From a virus: a stretch of DNA of 27,027 nt. Each line of letters starts with the position of its first letter. The stretch's first letter is position 1. The position numbers and the translations under genes are program-made. Under the pieces are notes generated by a model. It made no database searches and was not told the DNA's origin. It saw only the letters and a program-made list of their open reading frames with translations. Below are positions 13,650 to 22,067 of the stretch, in pieces. The stretch lies in the IMG/VR virus record IMGVR_UViG_3300017782_000166, positions 1-27,027 of that record; one strand, given 5' to 3'.

Positions 13650-13826
13650 ATGTTCACGCTTGAAGAATTGAAAGATAAACTCAAGCAGTTAGACGAGGTG
13701 ACTCTGCTGGAGACTTTGCAGATCACCTCCGATGACTTGGTTAATAAGTTCTCTGATGTTATTGAAGAGAACCAAGACTCACTGGAGAGACAGTTCGATG
13801 AAAACACACCTTGGGATAACGATTAA
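13650..13826 (+). CDS. 58-aa conserved phage protein before RNR
   Basis: ATG at 13650 opens 58 codons to TAA at 13824-13826. The sequence is MFTLEELKDKLKQLDEVTLLE, then LQITSDDLVNKFSDVIEENQD and ends in TPWDND. The LEELKxxLxxLDEVTLLExLxITSDDLV pattern is familiar in small phage proteins of unknown function. Strongly acidic and helical. It overlaps the RNR large-subunit start by 29 bases and carries that gene's ribosome binding site, so it is part of the RNR operon. Confidence 0.7.
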   Translation: MFTLEELKDKLKQLDEVTLLETLQITSDDLVNKFSDVIEENQDSLERQFDENTPWDND

Positions 13827-15555
13827 TTATGAAAGAGATGATCGCCTCAGTAACCAAGCTATTACCCTCATGCAAGACTATTATATGTACGAGCATGAGA
13901 CTTCTCCACAAGAAGCTTTCGCTCGTGCTAGCGTGGCCTATTGTGGGGATGACTTCGATCTTGCACAGCGGATTTACAACTATGCTTCGCAAGGTTGGTT
14001 TATGTTTGCGTCACCTGTGCTGTCAAACGCACCTGACCATGTACGAAACAATCGGGGCTTGCCTATTAGTTGTTTCCTTGCTTACGTGGGGGACAATCTT
14101 GATAGCCTTATTGAGCATAACGGTGAAGTAGCATGGCTTTCCGTAAAGGGAGGAGGTGTGGGTGGTCATTGGGGGAACGTGCGCGGAATAAGCGACAAAG
14201 CTCCGGGGCCAATCCCGTTTATGAAAGTAGTGGACAGTCAGATGACTGCTTACAAACAGGGGAAGACTCGAAAGGGAAGCTACGCCGCCTACCTAGACGT
14301 AAGCCATCCTGATATTGAGGAGTTTATTTCCTTCAAAGTACCCACTGGCGGTGACATTAATCGCAAGTGTTTTAATTTGTTTAACGCTGTGAATATCACA
14401 GATGACTTTATGGAGAGTGTAATTAATGATACAGAGTGGAAACTTAGAGACCCGCATACAGGAGCTACAAGAGATACAGTCCAAGCTCGTGAACTGTGGC
14501 AACGAATCCTTGAAGCTAGGTTCAGAACTGGCAGTCCTTATCTTAACTTTATCGACACGGCCAGAAGATACCTGCCAGAAGCTCAAAGAAAACTTGGACT
14601 CTCAATTAATGGCAGTAACCTCTGCAATGAAATCCATCTCGCAACAAGTGAAGAACGCACAGCAGTCTGTTGCCTCTCCTCCGTCAACCTCGAAAAGTAT
14701 GACGAGTGGAAAACAAGCGGAATGGTTGGAGACCTTATCCGATTCTTGGACAACGTCCTTCAATACTTTATTGACAACGCACCAGAAGAACTTGGAAAAG
14801 CTGTCTACTCAGCTTACAGAGAGCGCTCAGTCGGCCTTGGAGCAATGGGCTTCCACGGCTACCTCCAAAGTAAAAGTATAGCGTGGGAATCATGGCAAGC
14901 CGCAAGTGAAAACTACAGAATCTTCAAAGACATCAAGTCGCAGTCTACAGACGCCACCTACGAGCTTGCTGTGGAACGTGGCGAATGTCCTGATGGAGTG
15001 GGTACTGGTGTTAGGAATATGCATCTCTTGGCTATTGCTCCTAACGCTAATAGTAGCATCTTATGTGGGTGCAGTGCTAGCATTGAACCACGCATTAGTA
15101 ACTGCTATGTTCATCGCACTCGTGCCGGTAGTCATACTGTACGTAATCCGTATCTGGAGGAGGTCTTAGAATCTTATGGTAAGAACACCAAGAAAGTATG
15201 GGCATCAATCATTGAAAGTGAAGGCTCAGTTCAGCATTTGGAGTTCCTTAGCAACGGAGAAAAAGACACATTTAAGACGGCGTTTGAACTGGATCAGTCG
15301 TGGGTTGTTGAACATGCGGCCAAGCGACAGGAGTTTATCTGCCAAGGTCAAAGCGTCAACGTATTCTTCCCGTCTGGGACTGACAAGGCTTTCGTTAACC
15401 AAGTACACCTTCAAGCGTGGAGGCAGGGTCTCAAGGGATTATACTATCTCCGTACTACAGCGGGTGTTACTGCTGAGAAGGTTGGGACTAAGGTTGGCAG
15501 GAAAGCGCTTAAAGACTTTGTAGAGGAAGAGGGATGTGTATCATGTCAGGGATAG
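13798..15555 (+). CDS. nrdA: Class I ribonucleotide reductase, large (alpha) subunit
   Basis: The start MKTHLGITIN at 13798 is chosen over the upstream ATG at 13732 because GGAGAG lies about eight bases before it and the first 22 residues of the longer form have no family resemblance. The 585-residue enzyme reduces ribonucleotides to deoxyribonucleotides. Catalytic features: Cys92 (SCFL), NLCNE (Asn274, Cys276, Glu278), the partner cysteine region CC at 291-292, the radical-path Tyr pair in GLYYL (549-550) and the C-terminal redox pair CVSC (580-583). At 585 residues it lacks an N-terminal ATP-cone, so allosteric activity control is probably missing. It feeds dNTPs to the phage polymerase and pairs with the beta subunit at 15682. 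Confidence 0.95.
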   Translation: MKTHLGITINYERDDRLSNQAITLMQDYYMYEHETSPQEAFARASVAYCGDDFDLAQRIYNYASQGWFMFASPVLSNAPDHVRNNRGLPISCFLAYVGDNLDSLIEHNGEVAWLSVKGGGVGGHWGNVRGISDKAPGPIPFMKVVDSQMTAYKQGKTRKGSYAAYLDVSHPDIEEFISFKVPTGGDINRKCFNLFNAVNITDDFMESVINDTEWKLRDPHTGATRDTVQARELWQRILEARFRTGSPYLNFIDTARRYLPEAQRKLGLSINGSNLCNEIHLATSEERTAVCCLSSVNLEKYDEWKTSGMVGDLIRFLDNVLQYFIDNAPEELGKAVYSAYRERSVGLGAMGFHGYLQSKSIAWESWQAASENYRIFKDIKSQSTDATYELAVERGECPDGVGTGVRNMHLLAIAPNANSSILCGCSASIEPRISNCYVHRTRAGSHTVRNPYLEEVLESYGKNTKKVWASIIESEGSVQHLEFLSNGEKDTFKTAFELDQSWVVEHAAKRQEFICQGQSVNVFFPSGTDKAFVNQVHLQAWRQGLKGLYYLRTTAGVTAEKVGTKVGRKALKDFVEEEGCVSCQG

Positions 15556-15713
15556 ATAATCTTTTAGAAAGACTGAAGATGCTAAAAGACATTGATCCGT
15601 TTAACAAACAACTATTGAACGACTGTTATGATACAGTCTTAGAATTACGAGCAAGAAATGAAACACTGGAGAGACAATTAAATGAGCTTACTGGAATTAA
15701 ATACGACTTATAA
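15543..15713 (+). CDS. 56-aa coiled-coil protein between nrdA and nrdB
   Basis: ATG at 15543 opens 56 codons ending at TAA 15711-15713. It overlaps the end of nrdA by 13 bases and the start of nrdB by 32 bases. The sequence has regular Leu/hydrophobic spacing (NLLERLKMLKDID..., VLELRARNETLERQLNELTG), predicting a short coiled coil. No family is recognised. It may be a small partner protein or simply a coupling frame that carries the nrdB ribosome binding site (GGAGAGA). Confidence 0.6.
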   Translation: MSGIDNLLERLKMLKDIDPFNKQLLNDCYDTVLELRARNETLERQLNELTGIKYDL

Positions 15714-16632
15714 ACCTTTCAAGTATCCTTGGGCTGTGTCTTATGCTACAGAGCATGAGCGGATTCACTGGATAGAAGATGAACTAGAGTTACAGACAGA
15801 TGTATCGCACTGGAAATCTGGCAAACTAACTAAAGAAGAGAAGAACCATATCACTCAAATCTTACGGTTGTTTACTCAAACAGATGTTGCAGTGGGTACA
15901 AACTATCTGGAGTATTACATCCCTAAGTTTAAGAACAATGAAATTAGGGCAATGCTTACTGCCTTTGCTTCTCGTGAGTTCATACATCAACGGGCCTACG
16001 CACTACTAAATGATACCCTTGGACTGCCAGAGGAAGAGTTTACAGCGTTCTTGGAATATCAACAAATGGCAGACAAAGTAGAATTTATGGGGGACATAGA
16101 TGTACATTCCTTGTCAGGAACAGGTCTGGCTATTGCACGATCTGTACTCAATGAAGGGATGTCATTGTTCAGTGCTTTCGCCATGCTACTCAACTACCAA
16201 AGATTCGGCAAGATGCCGGGAATGTGTACGGTTGTGGAGTGGTCGGTCAGGGACGAGTCGCAACATGCGGAGGGAATGGCGAAACTGTTTAGGGAATTTT
16301 GCGAAGAGCATCCAAGGATTGTGAACGATGATTTTAAGAAAGATATATACGAGATGTTTAGACAAGCTGTCAAACTTGAAGACAAAGTTATTGACCTTGC
16401 TTATGAGATGGGAGCTTTGGAAGGACTTACTGCGGGAGAAGTTAAGCAGTATATACGTTACCTTGCAGATAGAAGGCTTATCCAACTGGGTCTCAAACCA
16501 AATTGGAAAGTTAAAGACAATCCTCTCCCGTGGATGGAAGAGTTGATTGGCGGGTCTAGTATTAGTAATTTCTTTGAGAAGCGTGTGACTGATTACAACG
16601 CTCAAGGCATGACAGGAACGTGGGGTTGGTAA
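15682..16632 (+). CDS. nrdB: Class I ribonucleotide reductase, small (beta) subunit
   Basis: A 316-residue diiron/tyrosyl-radical subunit. Metal ligands are in order: Asp68, Glu99, His102 (SREFIH), Glu158 (LNEGMSL), Glu192 and His195 (RDESQH). Tyr106, four residues after His102, is in the position of the radical Tyr122 of E. coli NrdB, so the enzyme is expected to be tyrosyl-radical based. The C-terminus (TGTWGW) is short and presumably docks on the large subunit. Ribosome binding site GGAGAGA is seven bases upstream. The stop overlaps the next start (TAATG). Confidence 0.95.
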   Translation: MSLLELNTTYKPFKYPWAVSYATEHERIHWIEDELELQTDVSHWKSGKLTKEEKNHITQILRLFTQTDVAVGTNYLEYYIPKFKNNEIRAMLTAFASREFIHQRAYALLNDTLGLPEEEFTAFLEYQQMADKVEFMGDIDVHSLSGTGLAIARSVLNEGMSLFSAFAMLLNYQRFGKMPGMCTVVEWSVRDESQHAEGMAKLFREFCEEHPRIVNDDFKKDIYEMFRQAVKLEDKVIDLAYEMGALEGLTAGEVKQYIRYLADRRLIQLGLKPNWKVKDNPLPWMEELIGGSSISNFFEKRVTDYNAQGMTGTWGW

Positions 16633-16808
16633 TGTTTAGAATTTATGAAGTGTATTGCGGTGATCGTTTTATAGGAAACTATAAAGATAGTTCAGCAGAT
16701 GGCGCTATTAATCAAGCATACATGAAAAGCGGCAGTGCCTCTAAGTACACAGGCAACGCTCGTCATATGTATAAAGCTAAAGAGATTGGTGTAGGAGGGA
16801 AACGATGA
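16632..16808 (+). CDS. Hypothetical protein, 58 aa
   Basis: Start chosen at ATG 16632 (TAATG overlap with nrdB) rather than the in-frame ATG at 16620. The protein starts MFRIYEVYCGDRFIGNYKDSSADGAINQAYMKSG and looks like a small alpha/beta protein with a basic C-terminus (MYKAKEIGVGGKR). I recognise no family. Likely the tail of the RNR operon. Confidence 0.65.
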   Translation: MFRIYEVYCGDRFIGNYKDSSADGAINQAYMKSGSASKYTGNARHMYKAKEIGVGGKR

Positions 16809-16996
16809 CAGTTTCCATTAAGTTCTGGCATGTGTTCGGATTATCGTGGGAGTCTGTTGAATCACAACCTGTCTACGGCCATCAACACGGAGAAACTCCA
16901 GACGATGCGACTATTTATTTCTTTGATGGATACATCTTCAACATACCGTTCTGTAAGATTATGATCGGGGAAGTCTACGGCTTTCTTGAAACCTGA
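16805..16996 (+). CDS. Hypothetical protein, 63 aa, last rightward gene
   Basis: Coupled to the preceding gene by ATGA. A Trp/Tyr/Phe-rich protein (FWHVFGLSWESV, DATIYFFDGYIFNIPFC) with a His-Gly segment (VYGHQHGE). No transmembrane helix or recognisable motif. It ends 21 bases before the operon terminator. Confidence 0.6.
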   Translation: MTVSIKFWHVFGLSWESVESQPVYGHQHGETPDDATIYFFDGYIFNIPFCKIMIGEVYGFLET

Positions 16997-17017
16997 ACCA
17001 CCCTCCAGTGGAACTTT

Positions 17018-17042
17018 GCCCTGCTTCGGCGGGGCTTTTTTT
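17018..17042 (+). terminator. Strong Rho-independent terminator of the rightward operon
   Basis: Stem GCCCTGC (17018-17024) pairs with GCGGGGC (17029-17035) around a TTCG tetraloop with one G-U pair, then seven T residues (17036-17042). It is oriented for the plus strand; the minus-strand side has no U-run. Confidence 0.93.
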
Positions 17043-17045
17043 GAG

Positions 17046-17071
17046 GTTAACTATGGTTAACTATGGTTAAC
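17046..17071. repeat. Triple GTTAAC array, site 8, at the early/late convergence
   Basis: Three GTTAAC palindromes at 17046, 17056 and 17066 with TATG between them, an exact 10-bp period. They lie between the rightward terminator and the stop codon (17074-17072) of the leftward gene, so the array separates the convergent operons. Confidence 0.85.
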
Positions 17072-19210
17072 CTACTGAGTTCGTAGAGGGATATCTTGTT
17101 CAAGTCCTTGCGAGAGGATATATTCATTAAAGAATTTTCTAGCAACATCAGGATCAGTACGCCGTAACTTAGCAAAGTATTGTTTTCGTACTTGTCCCTG
17201 CACCCTTCCTGTAACTTTTTCTAATAACCATTTCTTGCGCGGGTCTTGTGCATTCTGATAAGTAGCTGAGTTAATAAAGTTCTCAAGGATAGGCGTAAGC
17301 ATTTCTGCTGACATTTGCCTGTATTCCCCTAGCTGTTGGGTTGTCAATCCGACACGCATGATTTCATTACCCACCCTTCCTTTAGTAAACTTCAACCGAG
17401 CTAGCTCAAACTGCAAAGGTGACTGCGGTTCTGATGTGACTCCAAATCCTGTGAGCGCTTGAACTGTATCAGTCTTTCGCGCATCTCCAATAGCACCATA
17501 CTCAACTGGCAACTGCTCTCGCAAGAATGGAAAACGTTGCTGTAATTTTTCAAGAGGTGTTGCCGCGAGTCTTTCATATTCATCTGTTGATCGTGCAAGC
17601 ATATTAAGAAACGCAGGAGATAGCGGTCTTAATCCAGTAGCGGCAAATGATTGCATGTATCTTTCAGGATCACTGACTACTTCCGTAATGTTTGCAAACC
17701 CTTCCATAAAAGATTTACTAAACATGTTAGACTTCATGGCTCCAAGTATTTGCCCAATTGATTCTGTTGTTTTCTCTAACGTTTCAGGCGATGGGTTTTC
17801 TTGATAGTCATCATGCGTCCGTAGCAAGTCAGAGGCTAGTCCTAGTACAGTAGCGATTGGCTCAATACGTTGGTACGATACCCATGTGTCTCCAATCTTA
17901 ATTGAGTAAGGCTGAATCCCTTGGTCTTTCCATGCTTGCGCTTCTTGTGCATTACGAGGAGAACCTGTCACATTATTGTTTGCGTAGAGTGCGGCAACTC
18001 CAGTAAACATTGCGGCTCCTAAAACCTGACGAGGAATCAACTCTTCATTACTCATTTTTACTGGAGTCGAGCCTTGCAGATATTTTGGACGCAGTGCGAC
18101 ACCAAGGCCGGGAACAAATGTTGTGCCTTCTTTCAAGATGTTCCAAGGTGTTTTAATAAAAGGAACAAAGTAAGAAACTAGAACGCTTTCTCTTTTTATT
18201 TCTTGAGCAAGCTTAGGCCACCCAACTAACGCAGACTGAAACGTTTGTCGTAAAGCAAAGTCTTTAATATCTTTGTACGGAAGCATGGAGTCTTCGCCTT
18301 GCCCAAAGATTCTTCCTGTATCTGCTTTTAATCGGCCAAAGACTTCTTCAATTTCTTCACCTTTAGCTTCGTCAACAACTTTCAACGCATCCTTGCGATA
18401 CTGATTGTACAGTGTGCGGTAGTTTCCTTTACCTGCTTCAACATCTTTTCGTGCTTTAACGGAAGCCATTTGTGCGATTTTTTGTCTACGAAATCTAGCC
18501 TTTCCGTACTCGTCAATTGCTACGGTTAATCGCGTAGGCCACCGGATAATATTCCCACCGTACTGGGCAGGGATTGAGCTACGAATATAATCATAGGATT
18601 CATCCATGTATGCTTGAAACTCTTCAGGAGTAAACCCTTGCTTCTCGTAAGCCTTAACTAGGTCTTCCATTGTAGATGTGTTATCTGGTTTTGCAAACTG
18701 AACTTTAGCTTTTGATCCCGCAATTTCTTTACCAATAATTTTTTTAGCGTCTTGCGGAGATACTTTTAGTTGCCTAGCCAAAGCTGTTGTGCTTTGAGTA
18801 ATATCTAAAGGATATCCGTTATCAAAACCTTTTCTAAAAAACATTACATCTGCGCTAAACCCTTCAAGCATTGCTTCAAACATTGCAACACCATCGGCAA
18901 ACTCTCGATTGCCTTTAGTTAATCTAAGCTTATCAGTCATCGCTCCTAAGATTTCAAGAGTAGGTGCTGTGATGTTTTGTAAACCTACAGAAATTCCGTT
19001 AGCAATTGGAGTTCCAAAACCAGACAAGTATCCGTTAACCACAACTTCTAAAAACATATCACGCTTACGAGTTGGGGCTGTAGCTTTGTCCAATCCTTTT
19101 CTAATTGCTCTTGTTAATTCATCATCCGAAAGAGGTAAGGTGTCTACATCTAACGTGGCATTTACACTAACGTTACATTCTTTACTTACTTCAATAGTTT
19201 CTGCAACCAT
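17072..19210 (-). CDS. Large internal virion protein (last gene of the leftward operon)
   Basis: The ATG at 19210 is chosen (TAATG overlap with the preceding gene); a GTG at 19216 is an in-frame alternative. About 712 residues, helical with several apolar segments (FVPGLGVALRP near 370, VLGAAMFTGVAALYANN near 400, PIATVLGLASDLL near 460). Many basic residues and no catalytic motif that I recognise. In T7-like phages the large internal core/ejection proteins (gp15, gp16) come after the tail genes, as here, and are injected into the host. An interior virion or DNA-ejection role is inferred from size and position only. Ends against the triple GTTAAC array. Confidence 0.6.
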   Translation of the reverse strand: MVAETIEVSKECNVSVNATLDVDTLPLSDDELTRAIRKGLDKATAPTRKRDMFLEVVVNGYLSGFGTPIANGISVGLQNITAPTLEILGAMTDKLRLTKGNREFADGVAMFEAMLEGFSADVMFFRKGFDNGYPLDITQSTTALARQLKVSPQDAKKIIGKEIAGSKAKVQFAKPDNTSTMEDLVKAYEKQGFTPEEFQAYMDESYDYIRSSIPAQYGGNIIRWPTRLTVAIDEYGKARFRRQKIAQMASVKARKDVEAGKGNYRTLYNQYRKDALKVVDEAKGEEIEEVFGRLKADTGRIFGQGEDSMLPYKDIKDFALRQTFQSALVGWPKLAQEIKRESVLVSYFVPFIKTPWNILKEGTTFVPGLGVALRPKYLQGSTPVKMSNEELIPRQVLGAAMFTGVAALYANNNVTGSPRNAQEAQAWKDQGIQPYSIKIGDTWVSYQRIEPIATVLGLASDLLRTHDDYQENPSPETLEKTTESIGQILGAMKSNMFSKSFMEGFANITEVVSDPERYMQSFAATGLRPLSPAFLNMLARSTDEYERLAATPLEKLQQRFPFLREQLPVEYGAIGDARKTDTVQALTGFGVTSEPQSPLQFELARLKFTKGRVGNEIMRVGLTTQQLGEYRQMSAEMLTPILENFINSATYQNAQDPRKKWLLEKVTGRVQGQVRKQYFAKLRRTDPDVARKFFNEYILSQGLEQDIPLRTQ

Positions 19211-20979
19211 TAACACTTAACTCCAAAGATATCATCAATAGGTTTACCGGCTTTAATCTTTGCCGCATTCTTTCGTCTATTCTGGTTAATTGCTTGTAGC
19301 TCTTTCAAACTGTGTGACGCACGGGTTCCGTTTGTATCAATTGCGTTTGCTAAGTAAGAGTAAAACTGTAAGTCCATAACCGCATCGTATTCATCTTGCG
19401 TATACTTAGTTGTGCGGAACGAGCCATTAGCTCTCATTTTACGCATTGTTTTATACGTGATTAAAATATTTTGTTCAATCTCTGCACGTAACGGCTTTAG
19501 TACTCGCGCTTCCATTGCACTAAATGGACGGCCTCGTTCAGCTTGTTTGATTACAAAATCAACTAAACTATCAAAGTCTTCGCCTATTGCATCAAGTGCG
19601 TCTTGCTCTGCTTGTTCATTTGTCTCGAATGTATACGGGCCACGCTTGTGTCCTTTGAGTCTTTCTATTTGCTCATAGGCCGCATCTTCACGCATCTTTA
19701 ACCGGCGCAACTCTTGATCAGACTCTTCAAAGTTTCTACTTTTTGCAGGTTCTACATTTCTTCGTGACCATGCAGAAGATAAAAGCTCTGTCTCGTCAAC
19801 ACCTTCCGCGGCTTGTCCTGCATATCTGCGAGACGGATCAACACCCATTGCACCGACAGACTCTTCGGCTTTTAGACCTGTTGCTACAGGAGCAAACTCT
19901 TCTTCATCCGCATTTATTCTTTCTACTGGAATAGCTTCCGCCCCTGCTTTTGCAACAGCAACGCTAGGATCAGTGCCAGTTGGTTTAGGAGTGCGAACTA
20001 CCGGCTCTGGATTTAAAGCAGTTTGTGTTTCAGAGCTAAGTTTATCGGTTTGACCTGTGCGGAGTTTAGCTAGTTCTGCTCCTGCGGCTCTGCCTTCTTG
20101 TCCTTTCTTTATACGTAACCGCATCTCACGGACTTCATCCATTAAACGAGTTCGCGTGGTGTCGAATCGGTCTAATACTTTTTGTGCTTGTGTTTTGTCT
20201 TCTTTAGATCGTAATCCTTTGGTTCTCTTTGCACTTGCTTTTTCAATCTGCTCAACTTTCTTGAGTCTTTCATCAATTCCTTTTTGCAAAGTTTGTTCTG
20301 CATCAGGGGTCAACCCAACCTTTGCTTTTTCAGTCAAGTCAACTTCAACATCTTGTCTAGCTTCTTCGGGTGTTTTAACGCGAGGTGCTTCAACTGCTTC
20401 TGCTACATCTTCTAGTGCAGAGTCAACACCTTCATCTATATCTTGTTTTGTTGGAGGAGTAACATCTCGTGCAATAAACTTAGACAATGCACCACCAAGC
20501 GTACCGCCAAATGCAGCCCCTACTGTTGTGTTAAGTAATCGGCTGTCACCAAACTCTTCAAACACAGGCTCAATCCCGCCTCCTGCCGCACCCACAATCC
20601 CACCACGAGCAACGCCAGTAGCGACTTTACTGCCAAGAGTAATTGGTTTTAAGAATGCCGCCGGTAATGTAACAGGATCAAGAATCGAACCTACAAGTAA
20701 ACCACCGTATCCCGCATAAGGAGATTGTTCTAGCTGTACCCGATTACGAAACTCGTCCTCGTATGAGTCTTCATAAAAACCTAAGCCGGTAAGATTTGAG
20801 ATGCCCTCAATAGATGACTCAAGTCCTTCGCCTAGCTGATTAAAGAACACATCTCCTGAAGATTCTTCAGGTATAACTAACGTTCCTAAGTTTAATAAAG
20901 TTTGATTAATTTCTTCAAGTGAAGTGTTATCATCAAATTTTACTTGACCTAATACTGGATGGTTAACAGTAATTGTCAC
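19210..20979 (-). CDS. Internal virion protein, 589 aa, with Gly/Ala-rich membrane-like segments
   Basis: The GTG at 20979 overlaps the preceding stop (GTGA). The N-terminus (TITVNHPVLGQVKFDDNTSLEEINQTL) is a short beta/alpha unit often found at the start of large phage ejection proteins. Residues about 90-165 are apolar and Gly/Ala-rich (LLVGSILDPVTLPAAFL, VARGGIVGAAGGG, VGAAFGGTLGGAL), suggesting membrane insertion. Then come long charged coiled-coil-like stretches (170-330, KVEQIEKASAKRTKGLRSKED). Position between two other interior proteins fits a gp15/gp16-like ejection component. No catalytic motif recognised. Confidence 0.6.
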   Translation of the reverse strand: MTITVNHPVLGQVKFDDNTSLEEINQTLLNLGTLVIPEESSGDVFFNQLGEGLESSIEGISNLTGLGFYEDSYEDEFRNRVQLEQSPYAGYGGLLVGSILDPVTLPAAFLKPITLGSKVATGVARGGIVGAAGGGIEPVFEEFGDSRLLNTTVGAAFGGTLGGALSKFIARDVTPPTKQDIDEGVDSALEDVAEAVEAPRVKTPEEARQDVEVDLTEKAKVGLTPDAEQTLQKGIDERLKKVEQIEKASAKRTKGLRSKEDKTQAQKVLDRFDTTRTRLMDEVREMRLRIKKGQEGRAAGAELAKLRTGQTDKLSSETQTALNPEPVVRTPKPTGTDPSVAVAKAGAEAIPVERINADEEEFAPVATGLKAEESVGAMGVDPSRRYAGQAAEGVDETELLSSAWSRRNVEPAKSRNFEESDQELRRLKMREDAAYEQIERLKGHKRGPYTFETNEQAEQDALDAIGEDFDSLVDFVIKQAERGRPFSAMEARVLKPLRAEIEQNILITYKTMRKMRANGSFRTTKYTQDEYDAVMDLQFYSYLANAIDTNGTRASHSLKELQAINQNRRKNAAKIKAGKPIDDIFGVKC

Positions 20980-21905
20980 GCGGATTCGTCCTTACCTATT
21001 GGCATTTTTGGTGAACCGTCTGGATTATGGGTCTTACCATATTTTGCGTCCCACGCTCTTTCTTGATTTGTGTTGCCGTAATCATTAGGCCTAGGAGGAA
21101 CTTGATTTGGTCGTAGCGTTTTTGTTTCTTGTTCTTTCTCTTGGTCTTGTTGATCAGTTACGATGCTTCCCCTACCTAATGAATCTTTTGAGATAGGATT
21201 GCCGGGAAGTAAAAATCCTTCATCATTTAATGGATACCAATTTTTACCATCTAGTGAGCCAAGACTAACTCCGTTATCTCCTTGCCAAGTTACTTTAGGT
21301 GTTTGATTTGTTACTTCTTTAGCGTTTATAACTTCTGTATCGTCACCAAAATTTAGAGCGCCGCCATACGGAACAAATTTTCCATCTTTATCAAGAGTTC
21401 CTTTAACATTAATTACTTGTTGTCCAACTTGTCTGACAGGATCACCGCCCATAAACATAGGTTTATACTGAACTACGTCAACAACCATTGGACGGGTAAC
21501 TTCATCAGTTTGCTTTTTACTTGCTAAAGCAGATGCTTCTGCTGATTGTTGCTGTGCTTCAGCAGTAGCTCGTCTTTGCTTTGATGTATCCATAGAGTCA
21601 GCCATTGTAATTAACTGCAATGCTTTGTCAGGAAACTGAGAAGCTAACGTAGCCGCCGCCGCCCTCATTTGCTCAGGATTTTCAAAGTTAACCCCTTCTA
21701 ATTGTCCGAACAGTTCACGCTGACGAGTAACCTCCGCAGGTTCTCCACCAAACATACGGGCAAGACCTAAACCAATAGCACCACCTGCTCTGGCAAATGG
21801 GTCTTGTTGTTTTAAAACAGACATCGCGTCTTCGCGTCTGCGTTGCTCTAAAATTTGCTCTGGTGATGCACCAAAGAGACTTAATACTTGATTACGTGTT
21901 GCCAT
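20976..21905 (-). CDS. Probable internal virion protein, 309 aa
   Basis: Follows the gp14-position gene in the ejection-protein block. The N-terminal half is helical (SPEQILEQRRREDAMSVLKQQDPFARAGGAIGLGLARMFGG, then a Gln/Ala/Ser-rich coil to about 145); a beta-rich middle follows (residues 150-235); the last 60 residues are polar and Pro/Asn-rich. I recognise no family. It starts four bases after the end of the -1 frame extension of the upstream gene (stop at 21911-21909), which supports that extension being part of the real upstream gene. Confidence 0.6.
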   Translation of the reverse strand: MATRNQVLSLFGASPEQILEQRRREDAMSVLKQQDPFARAGGAIGLGLARMFGGEPAEVTRQRELFGQLEGVNFENPEQMRAAAATLASQFPDKALQLITMADSMDTSKQRRATAEAQQQSAEASALASKKQTDEVTRPMVVDVVQYKPMFMGGDPVRQVGQQVINVKGTLDKDGKFVPYGGALNFGDDTEVINAKEVTNQTPKVTWQGDNGVSLGSLDGKNWYPLNDEGFLLPGNPISKDSLGRGSIVTDQQDQEKEQETKTLRPNQVPPRPNDYGNTNQERAWDAKYGKTHNPDGSPKMPIGKDESA

Positions 21906-21908
21906 TGT

Positions 21909-22067
21909 TTAACCCCAAGGACTCCATCCAAAACGTTTGTACATAAATTGATCTGCGCTATTTCTGAACAAGCCTGCGTCTTGAGCTTGCAACATATTCG
22001 TCTGTTGACTTCCAATGTTAGTTCTATAGGTAGCCGCTGTGGAAGCGTTTGAGGGGCTACCTAAGCT
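21909..22067 (-). CDS. -1 frame extension of the gp14-position protein (52 aa)
   Basis: If ribosomes slip back one base at the G-run, translation passes the TAG and continues for 52 codons to TAA at 21911-21909, giving a 302-residue product. The extension is polar and Ser/Asn/Gln-rich first (SLGSPSNASTAATYRT), then has MLQAQDAGLFRN and ends SADQFMYKRFGWSPWG. The aromatic, proline-containing end looks like a natural C-terminus, and it ends four bases before the next start codon, as expected of compact late genes. There is no usable start codon for it as an independent gene of this length. Confidence 0.7.
   Translation of the reverse strand, partial: SLGSPSNASTAATYRTNIGSQQTNMLQAQDAGLFRNSADQFMYKRFGWSPWG

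Noticed and set aside
13732-13797. Longer N-terminus for the RNR large subunit
   Set aside because: The extra 22 residues look like translation of the 58-aa gene in another frame; a better ribosome binding site supports ATG 13798.
14426-14881. 151-codon plus-strand frame inside nrdA
   Set aside because: Shadow frame; the nrdA frame has all catalytic motifs over this stretch.
20057-20719. 220-codon plus-strand frame antisense to the 589-aa virion protein
   Set aside because: Ser/Ala/Pro-rich translation typical of antisense to a charged coiled-coil gene; no ribosome binding site.
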